11,392 nt of DNA, from NCBI GenBank assembly GCA_012511735.1, contig JAAZFK010000042.1:1-11392 (forward strand), in the 5' to 3' direction. Shown here one piece after another: positions 6,504-11,392 of this stretch. The notes beneath the pieces are model-generated. The model searched no databases. It was not told the DNA's origin and was given only the letters and a program-made list of their open reading frames with translations. A program made the translations under genes and the position numbers. The stretch comes from Clostridiaceae bacterium (GTDB taxonomy: Bacteria; Bacillota; Clostridia; Saccharofermentanales; DTU023). The number at the start of each line of letters is the position of its first letter. The stretch's first letter is position 1.

Positions 6504-7490
6504 TTATCCTGTATTCTTCTTCAATAAATCGTTCTGTCCCCTGCCTGCTTCAAATCGAAGCGGCTCTGCCCCCACCGGGGTCGACACGGCGGGCATCCTG
6601 CTCAGCGCGCAATAAAGGCCGAACAGGAAATCGGCGCCTGACGAAGCGCCGTAAACCAGGAGGCGCTCAACCAAGGGCTCCAGAGCCGCAAGGTCACCCC
6701 TGACGGTCGCCGCGAACGTGTCCAGATAGAGGCGGCCGGCATGCCCCCGCGCTGCCTGCCGGATCATCTGGCAGCTGATCAGATTGGTCTTCTCTTTGGC
6801 CAGGCTGACAACAGTCTCAAAAAAAGCGGCCGTCAGATCCCGGGATAGACTGTCTCCGGTCCGGTAAAACAAACTCAGGAGCAAAGCCGTCATAAAATCA
6901 TCACAGGAAGGCGTCAAACCCGGTCCAAAACCGATCAATGCCCGAGCGAGCTGTCCTGCCCGTTCCAACCTGCCTTCTCCGTATGCGTCCAAAAACAAAC
7001 TCAAATCCTCGAGGATAAATGAAGCGTACATATTCAGGGAAGGCGTTCTGCCTCCCCTTCTTTTTGCGGCCAAAACCGCTGCCAGTGAGGCGATCCCTTC
7101 CCGCTCCTCCTGTAGAAGTTTGTTTTCGATGTAGTCAAGCGCCAGACCCATTTCTTTACGATTCGGGTTCAGCGGGCTTTCAAGATTCGTTGGCCAGACT
7201 TCTGCCTGTCCTGCATCGATCAGGCCCTGATTCTCCGGCAGATGAAGGAAGGTTCCGGCGAGCCTGACGCGGTTTTTGCCTGCCAGCACAAGCTCTGAAA
7301 ATCCCTGGATCAGCATGCCCATAGGCATCAGATCGCTGCCAGGCCCGGCCAGCGTGATGAGCATGCGCGACGGCGTCAAAAGGTTAATCGAATTCCTGAA
7401 GACAGAGTGCACCTGAAAGTCGGATTCCCCCAAGCTTGCAAGGTAATCCTTCAATTCACGGTCAATCCGGCTGGCAAGGAATACTTTCAC
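6504..7490 (-). CDS. allH: Oxamate carbamoyltransferase subunit AllH (YlbF, DUF2877)
   Basis: This 328-aa protein carries the DUF2877 hallmark GFGPGLTPSCDDF (residues 187-199). The usual motif has Gly where this one has Cys (LTPSGDD). The N-terminal half contains an LITLAGPGSDLMPMGM segment. It is longer than my recollection of E. coli YlbF (about 270 aa), mainly beyond the core. Together with FdrA and AllG it forms the three-component carbamoyltransferase. It starts with GTG at 7490, overlapping the pucR stop by 4 nt (GTGA), and has AAGGAG 8 nt upstream inside the pucR coding region. This is a strong sign of translational coupling and shows that the regulator and enzyme genes share one transcript. 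The stop is 18 nt before the preferred fdrA ATG. Confidence 0.88.
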   Translation of the reverse strand: MKVFLASRIDRELKDYLASLGESDFQVHSVFRNSINLLTPSRMLITLAGPGSDLMPMGMLIQGFSELVLAGKNRVRLAGTFLHLPENQGLIDAGQAEVWPTNLESPLNPNRKEMGLALDYIENKLLQEEREGIASLAAVLAAKRRGGRTPSLNMYASFILEDLSLFLDAYGEGRLERAGQLARALIGFGPGLTPSCDDFMTALLLSLFYRTGDSLSRDLTAAFFETVVSLAKEKTNLISCQMIRQAARGHAGRLYLDTFAATVRGDLAALEPLVERLLVYGASSGADFLFGLYCALSRMPAVSTPVGAEPLRFEAGRGQNDLLKKNTG

Positions 7491-9172
7491 TGAATCAGCT
7501 CCTTGATTTTCAGGGCCAGTTGAAAATTGAAGGCCGTCTCCGGATCACGCAGATCGATGCCGTAGACGTCCCGGATGCGGTTGATCCGATAGATGACGGT
7601 GTTGTAATGAGTGAACAACTGCTCAGACACACGTTTGAGATTACCGCCCGATTCGAAATAGGCGCGGATGGTTTCGATCAGATCTCCGCGCTGGGAGGCA
7701 TCGTGCTCTTCAAGTGAACTCAATATGTCGTCCGCGTACGCCAGCGCGTCATCGCGAAGCAGGGGGTGCCCCAGGACCCTCAACAAGCCCAGATCATCGA
7801 AATAGAGGACGGAAACTTCACGCCCGCCCCTGCTTTGGAGGATACGGACCGTTTGCTCGGCCTGCTGAAGGCTGTCGGGAAGCGCCTGGTAGGAACCGAC
7901 GCAGGAACCGACCCCGATTGAAGTATATTGGGCAATGTCCTTCTCTTCGGCACAGGCCAGGAGGATGCCGACAAATTGTTCACTCAGCGACTGACGACCC
8001 TCAATGGGACAGTCGCTGTCAAACTGAAGCAGGAAAATAGCCCGGTCGCTTTTGCGGGTCGATAGAAAATAGCCGCTGTACTCACGTTTGATACGGTTGG
8101 TCAAGTTAAGCATGGTCGTATTCAGGTTCTTGACCACCGCGGGAGACTTATTGGGGGCTGTCTGGAAGCGGCCCTCATGGTCGAGCGCCAGCATGATGAT
8201 CTGGCTTGGGAGTTCCGGGTGGAAGAGATAATAATCCGCGCTGTCAATTGCCTTTGACTGCTCGCGGGGGTCCTCACTCAGCAACTGCTCCAAAAAAGTA
8301 GTCTGGTGGACATTCTCACGCTCGACCAGGGTTGTCCGGTTGAGGATGTCCAGAGCGATCAGGGTCGAGGTCGACTCAATCACAAAAAGATCCTGGGGCC
8401 GCAGGCTTCCATCAGTGTCCCAGATAAAAATACTGCCGTAATGGGTGTTGTCAAAATGAATGGGGATGGTAAACCGTCTCAAGCCCTTGCCGATGGTCGT
8501 CACCTCGAGTCCCCTGTCCTTTTCCGGCTTATGGTCACGCCGGAGCAGGTCGGACGCCATCAGGGCCCGATAATCCTCCTCAATCCGGCGTTCCTTGACC
8601 GGATCCGGACAATAGTAGTAAACATCGTGAAAAAGATCATCACTGATGACAACAGGAGCGCCCGTCGCCAGATAGATCTGCTCAGCGATCGCCTGCATAC
8701 CCTCATGGCGAAGCATGATTTCCCTCACTGTATGATTGAAATCATTGATCCGGGACAAAAGACGTGTTTGTTCCCCGATAATGTGGTTGAAAATCTCTTT
8801 GATCAGTTCACCGTAAGGGACATTCTGCGGCACTCTGATGATGGGAAAGTCGATCCCGTCCGCGATGGTCAGCACGCTTTCAGGCACCTGGCTGATGTAG
8901 CGCTGGGTTTTGATCCCCAGTCCGCAAACTCCTTTTGCCTTGAGCTGGGGAATCAGCCGTTCGAGTACCGTGAGGTCGTCGCTGAAAGTAAAAGCAGTCG
9001 TCAGCAGGAGCTCACCGGGCCGCACCCACTCGATGATGTCCGGCACCTCCATCACATTGACCGAGACAATGCTGTTGCTGAGCCCCCGATGACCGGCGAG
9101 CACCTCCGCTCCCTGGAGCAGATCGACCTGCAATATATCCCGGAGTTGAATGGTGAGCTGTTTCTGATCCAT
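7487..9172 (-). CDS. pucR: PucR-family transcriptional regulator of purine catabolism
   Basis: The 561-aa protein has the PucR N-terminal ligand-sensing domain (about residues 7-130; blocks VNVMEVPDIIEWVRPGELLLTTAF and GIDFPIIRVP). A long GAF/CdaR-like middle region follows, and the C-terminal PucR helix-turn-helix is at about 500-557 (TIRAYFESGGNLKRVSEQLFTHYNTVIYRINRI). In B. subtilis PucR activates purine-degradation genes in response to allantoin-like metabolites. Here it heads an operon with the oxamate carbamoyltransferase genes and faces a molybdenum hydroxylase operon, so it probably controls one or both. The ATG at 9172 has a modest AAAGAGAG ribosome binding site 8 nt upstream. It overlaps allH by 4 nt at its end. 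The family is clear; the effector and true regulon are inferred, and a paralogue with another ligand is possible. Confidence 0.9.
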   Translation of the reverse strand: MDQKQLTIQLRDILQVDLLQGAEVLAGHRGLSNSIVSVNVMEVPDIIEWVRPGELLLTTAFTFSDDLTVLERLIPQLKAKGVCGLGIKTQRYISQVPESVLTIADGIDFPIIRVPQNVPYGELIKEIFNHIIGEQTRLLSRINDFNHTVREIMLRHEGMQAIAEQIYLATGAPVVISDDLFHDVYYYCPDPVKERRIEEDYRALMASDLLRRDHKPEKDRGLEVTTIGKGLRRFTIPIHFDNTHYGSIFIWDTDGSLRPQDLFVIESTSTLIALDILNRTTLVERENVHQTTFLEQLLSEDPREQSKAIDSADYYLFHPELPSQIIMLALDHEGRFQTAPNKSPAVVKNLNTTMLNLTNRIKREYSGYFLSTRKSDRAIFLLQFDSDCPIEGRQSLSEQFVGILLACAEEKDIAQYTSIGVGSCVGSYQALPDSLQQAEQTVRILQSRGGREVSVLYFDDLGLLRVLGHPLLRDDALAYADDILSSLEEHDASQRGDLIETIRAYFESGGNLKRVSEQLFTHYNTVIYRINRIRDVYGIDLRDPETAFNFQLALKIKELIQ

Positions 9173-9194
9173 TTGGCTGACTCTCTTTCACTCA

Positions 9195-9207
9195 TATTTT
9201 ACACAAA
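9195..9207 (-). repeat. 13-mer shared by the permease and pucR leaders (copy 2)
   Basis: TTTGTGTAAAATA reads on the minus strand, 22 nt before the pucR start and about 55 nt after its predicted transcription start. It is an exact match to 1396-1408. In this copy the plus strand reads TTTTACACAAAA, with T4 and A4 arms flanking a 4-nt centre. Confidence 0.4.
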
Positions 9208-9268
9208 ACAATCAACACTTCGTTTATCATCGAACAACAGAATTTATCCATACTTTCTCACTTCATCT

Positions 9269-9298
9269 ATTATACAAGTACAATTCACTTCCTGTCTT
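9269..9298 (-). promoter_or_regulatory. Predicted promoter of the pucR-all-cyclase operon
   Basis: On the minus strand a perfect TATAAT (9269-9274) is preceded, 18 bp upstream, by AAGACA (9293-9298), a 4/6 match to the -35 box. Transcription would begin near 9262, about 90 nt before the pucR ATG. The long spacer and weak -35 fit an activated promoter. Confidence 0.5.
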
Positions 9299-9493
9299 GC
9301 CCTGCCAGATTTGCATAATTGGCACAAATCACATCCTTTCTGTGACTTTCGCTGTCAATTTTCGGCCGGACCCGCGAAAACCCTTGCGGCACTGACTTTT
9401 CACCAATCAAAAACAATTGTAGTTAATTGCTAAATTCGTGCCATCGCTCTTTGCTATATTGTAAGCAATCACAACGTGTTTCTGGTTCAATCA

Positions 9494-9502
9494 TGGTAAA
9501 AT
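9494..9502 (+). promoter_or_regulatory. Candidate extended -10 promoter for the molybdenum hydroxylase operon
   Basis: TGGTAAAAT is an extended -10 (TG, one base, TAAAAT) about 90 nt before the GTG start. No good -35 lies 16-18 bp upstream, which would suit an activator-dependent promoter. Other start sites in this region cannot be excluded. Confidence 0.35.
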
Positions 9503-9512
9503 TAAGGTAATC

Positions 9513-9538
9513 TGCACAAGGGCAAATGCTCTTGTGCA
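9513..9538 (+). promoter_or_regulatory. 26-bp near-perfect palindrome, candidate operator
   Basis: TGCACAAG (9513-9520) and CTTGTGCA (9531-9538) are exact inverted copies. The 10 bases between them, GGCAAATGCT, continue the symmetry except for one G/T position and the central AA. It lies 54-80 bp before the start codon and just after the extended -10 candidate. It could be a regulator-binding dyad or an RNA hairpin. No U-run follows, so it is not a terminator. Confidence 0.55.
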
Positions 9539-9551
9539 AGACATTGGTTTT
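9539..9551 (+). promoter_or_regulatory. PucR-box-like sequence
   Basis: AGACATTGGTTTT matches 10 of 13 positions of the B. subtilis PucR box as I remember it (WWWCNTTGGTTAA), including C, the free position and TTGGTT. It abuts the 26-bp palindrome. This is weak evidence by itself. Confidence 0.3.
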
Positions 9552-9592
9552 AAATGCGGAAAATAGATTCGCTTAATTAAAGGAGGTTATCC

Positions 9593-10435
9593 GTGCTAAG
9601 TCAATTTGATTATGTCAAACCGCTTGTGCTGGACCAAGCCCTGGATGCATTGTCACGTGACGGTGACACTTACATCCTGGCAGGCGGGACCGATCTTTTG
9701 ATCGCCCTTCGCCACAATCTGATCGATGCCAAACATATCGTCGATATCAAGGCCATTCCGGAACTGGACGTCTTCCATTTCGAAGAGGGAAAGGGACTGG
9801 AAATCGGCGCCAATGTGGTCGTCAATCAACTGATTGATTCGGACCTGGTCAGGGACAAGTACAAGGCGCTGTATGACGCGGCGTCCGTGCTGGCAAGCTA
9901 CCAGCTCCGAAACCGCGCGACATTGGTCGGCAACCTTTGCAACGCGTCACCAGGCGCCGACCTGCCGCCCGCGCTTCTGATCTACGACGCGACCGTCAAG
10001 ATCGCCAGCAGCCAGGGCGAGCGCACCGTTGCCCTGAAAGATTTCTTTACAGGGGTCAAGAAGACACAACTTGCGAAAAATGAACTGGTTGTCTCCGTCT
10101 TTTTACCTGATCCCGGCAAAGACGACAAGAGCTGCTATATGCGGCAGACCAGACTCAAGGGTCATGACCTCTCCACCGTAGGGGTTGCCTGCCGTCTGGA
10201 CGGCCAGGGGAAGGCCGCGATCGGAATCAACGCCGTCGCTATCACCCCCCTCCGCCTGTCGGCCTTGGAAGATCAGTTGAATGCCAAGGGGCTGAACGAG
10301 GAATCGGTTCTTTGGGCAGCAGAAGAAATCAAAAACCACATCAAGCCCATCTCCGATGTTCGTTCATCGAAAGAGTACCGGCTTCATATGGCAGGCGTAC
10401 TCTTGCGGCGCTGCCTGCAACAATTAATGGATTAA
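9593..10435 (+). CDS. xdhB: Xanthine dehydrogenase-type FAD-binding subunit
   Basis: This 280-aa subunit carries FAD in a three-part molybdenum hydroxylase and passes electrons from the 2Fe-2S subunit to the final acceptor. The FAD-binding loops are AGGTDLL (residues 30-36) and TLVGNLCNASPGADLPPALL (110-129). The C-terminal third fits the CO-dehydrogenase flavoprotein C-terminal domain, with KGHDLSTVGVACRL. The length matches stand-alone subunits (PucC, XdhB and CoxM types). The start is GTG, with AAAGGAGG 5 nt upstream. It is the first gene of a FAD, FeS, Mo operon, with the 2Fe-2S gene 12 nt downstream. The PucR context favours xanthine or hypoxanthine as substrate, but nicotinate, pyrimidine and other hydroxylases share this architecture. 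Confidence 0.9.
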   Translation: MLSQFDYVKPLVLDQALDALSRDGDTYILAGGTDLLIALRHNLIDAKHIVDIKAIPELDVFHFEEGKGLEIGANVVVNQLIDSDLVRDKYKALYDAASVLASYQLRNRATLVGNLCNASPGADLPPALLIYDATVKIASSQGERTVALKDFFTGVKKTQLAKNELVVSVFLPDPGKDDKSCYMRQTRLKGHDLSTVGVACRLDGQGKAAIGINAVAITPLRLSALEDQLNAKGLNEESVLWAAEEIKNHIKPISDVRSSKEYRLHMAGVLLRRCLQQLMD

Positions 10436-10447
10436 GGAGGCCAATGC

Positions 10448-10996
10448 ATGACCACACATGACGATAAAGATATCTGCGCCATGGAATCAGCCCATGTCGA
10501 GTCACAAAAAAGACGCGTCGTTCTGAGCCTGCGTGTGAACGGACAAGCTGTCGTGGAGGAAATAGACCCCACCATGCTGCTCCTTCACTTTCTGCGCGAC
10601 AGATTGAAGCTCTTCGGTGCCAAGGAATCTTGCGGTGAAGGCGAGTGCGGTGCCTGTACGATTATTTTAAACGGCGAAGCCGTTACTTCCTGCCTGGTTC
10701 TGGCCGTTGAGGCCCAAGGCGGCGACGTGCGGACCGTCGAGGGATTATCCCAGGGCGGGGAGCTCAGCATCCTCCAGCAGGAATTCGTGTTCAAGGATGC
10801 GCTCCAGTGCGGATTCTGCACCCCCGGCATGCTCATGTCGGCACGCGCCCTGCTTGACCGCAACCCGGATCCTTCCGATGAGGATATCAAGGAAGGGTTG
10901 GGAGGCAACCTCTGCCGCTGCACCGGCTATCAGCAGATTTTCGACGCCGTCAAACGCGCGGCGAAACGCGAAAGAGAGGAGTTGAAAGGTTCATGA
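10448..10996 (+). CDS. xdhC: Xanthine dehydrogenase-type 2Fe-2S subunit
   Basis: This 182-aa iron-sulfur subunit relays electrons between the molybdenum site and FAD. All eight cluster ligands are visible: C62, C67, C70 and C82 of the plant-ferredoxin-type cluster (CGEGECGAC then SCL), and C121, C124, C156 and C158 of the second cluster (QCGFC and LCRC). About 20 extra N-terminal residues precede the usual start of the domain. The ATG at 10448 has AAGGAGG 7 nt upstream. The stop overlaps the next gene by 4 nt (ATGA), indicating coupling. The symbol follows E. coli usage, where XdhC is the FeS subunit; elsewhere xdhC names a maturation chaperone. Confidence 0.95.
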   Translation: MTTHDDKDICAMESAHVESQKRRVVLSLRVNGQAVVEEIDPTMLLLHFLRDRLKLFGAKESCGEGECGACTIILNGEAVTSCLVLAVEAQGGDVRTVEGLSQGGELSILQQEFVFKDALQCGFCTPGMLMSARALLDRNPDPSDEDIKEGLGGNLCRCTGYQQIFDAVKRAAKREREELKGS

Positions 10997-11392
10997 CTCA
11001 TTCTGAATTGGAAAATTGCACCTATCAGGCACACGGCGACTACGAGTCCTCCTATAAACACGTTGGTCAGCCTTATGTCAGGAAAGATGCAGTTGAAAAA
11101 GTAACAGGTCAGGCTCGCTATGCCTTTGACCTTGAAATACCCGGCATGCTCCACGCAAAGACCTTGCACTCACCTCATGCCAGGGCAAAGATTGTCTCGA
11201 TCGATACCAGCAAGGCCGAAGCCCTGGTTGGGGTCAAGGCCATTGTGACAGGTGAAGGCACCGATATTCTGGTCGGCCTTTACATGCAGGACAAGCTGGC
11301 CATCGCCAAGGGTGAAACGCGCTATCAGGGAGAAGTGGTGGCCGCGGTCGCGGCGACGACGGAAGCAATCGCCGAACAGGCGATTTCACTGA
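10993..11392 (+). CDS. xdhA: Xanthine dehydrogenase-type molybdopterin-binding subunit, N-terminal part
   Basis: The first 133 codons of the large catalytic subunit are present; the gene runs off the right edge. The sequence YVRKDAVEKVTGQARYAFDL (from about residue 28) and GMLHAKTLHSPHARAKIVSIDTSKAEAL are the typical start of the aldehyde oxidase/xanthine dehydrogenase a/b hammerhead domain. RYQGEVVAAVAATTEAIAEQA follows. The residues that define the substrate and bind molybdopterin lie outside the window, so xanthine specificity cannot be tested. The ATG overlaps the 2Fe-2S stop by 4 nt, with GAGAGGAG upstream. Full-length members are about 750-800 residues. Confidence 0.92.
   Translation, partial: MTHSELENCTYQAHGDYESSYKHVGQPYVRKDAVEKVTGQARYAFDLEIPGMLHAKTLHSPHARAKIVSIDTSKAEALVGVKAIVTGEGTDILVGLYMQDKLAIAKGETRYQGEVVAAVAATTEAIAEQAISL

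Larger units (their letters stand above)
9173..9592. promoter_or_regulatory. Divergent intergenic control region between pucR and the molybdenum hydroxylase operon
   Basis: These 420 AT-rich bases separate the two divergent operons and contain no ORF that I accept. They hold the pucR promoter candidate, the shared 13-mer, an ATTTGCAT element (9310-9317), a small dyad TTGCT/AGCAA (9451-9468), an extended -10 candidate for the rightward operon, a 26-bp near-palindrome and a PucR-box-like sequence. The 9300-9440 stretch shows nothing stronger than weak short dyads such as CCGC/GCGG (9372-9389). Confidence 0.7.

Noticed and set aside
9318..9336. Sigma-54-like TTGGCAC in the divergent region
   Set aside because: The GC pair of the -12 element (TTGC) is missing at the required spacing, and no sigma-54 activator is encoded nearby.
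9353..9358. Perfect TTGACA on the minus strand as an alternative pucR -35
   Set aside because: No -10-like hexamer occurs 16-18 bp downstream; the best is GATGTG.
8306..9433. Long plus-strand ORF (375 codons) opposite pucR
   Set aside because: It is antisense to a clear PucR protein with both end domains recognisable. Its translation resembles no family I know, and its 3' part runs into the promoter region. It is a shadow frame.
1..11392. Mobile elements, tRNA/rRNA genes, CRISPR arrays, defence genes
   Set aside because: I found no transposase or integrase, no repeat arrays and no RNA gene signatures. The content is ordinary metabolic operons.

Overview
The window looks like a chromosomal catabolic island from a Bacillota, probably clostridial, bacterium. 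Three things point that way: strong AAGGAG-type ribosome binding sites before almost every gene, a PucR regulator, and tightly packed operons separated by AT-rich control regions. The species cannot be named from the sequence. I see no mobile element, tRNA, rRNA or CRISPR array. The theme is breakdown of purines, ureides or related N-heterocycles.

Layout. Positions 1-1300 (minus) hold an almost complete UraA/NCS2 nucleobase permease, cut at the window edge. Positions 1301-1562 are its promoter and leader. Positions 1563-2501 (minus) encode an AEC-family transporter. An intrinsic-terminator-like hairpin (2518-2547) separates it from a long minus-strand operon read from about 9300 down to 2598. 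The operon order is pucR-type regulator, allH (DUF2877), fdrA, a 58-aa FdrA C-terminal-domain protein, allG (DUF1116) and a metal-dependent cyclase-family hydrolase. Positions 9173-9592 are a 420-bp divergent control region. On the plus strand from 9593 lies a molybdenum hydroxylase (xanthine dehydrogenase type) operon: FAD subunit, 2Fe-2S subunit and the start of the molybdopterin subunit, which runs off the right edge.

How the genes may work together. AllH, FdrA and AllG are the three subunits assigned in E. coli to oxamate carbamoyltransferase, which makes carbamoyl phosphate from the allantoin-derived compound oxalurate. A PucR activator heads their operon, overlapping allH by 4 nt. The divergent molybdenum hydroxylase could feed the pathway by oxidising hypoxanthine, xanthine or another heterocycle. 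The permease would import the base, the cyclase may open or deformylate/hydrolyse a cyclic amide, and the AEC carrier may move the resulting carboxylate. No carbamate kinase, allantoinase, allantoate hydrolase or ureidoglycolate dehydrogenase is present here, so the carbamoyl substrate is uncertain.

The points most worth a second look are: the split FdrA, with its C-terminal domain as a separate gene that has its own ribosome binding site; the cyclase added to the transcarbamylase operon; a 26-bp near-palindrome before the molybdenum hydroxylase operon whose core recurs inside the permease promoter; and a 13-mer shared by the permease and pucR leaders.
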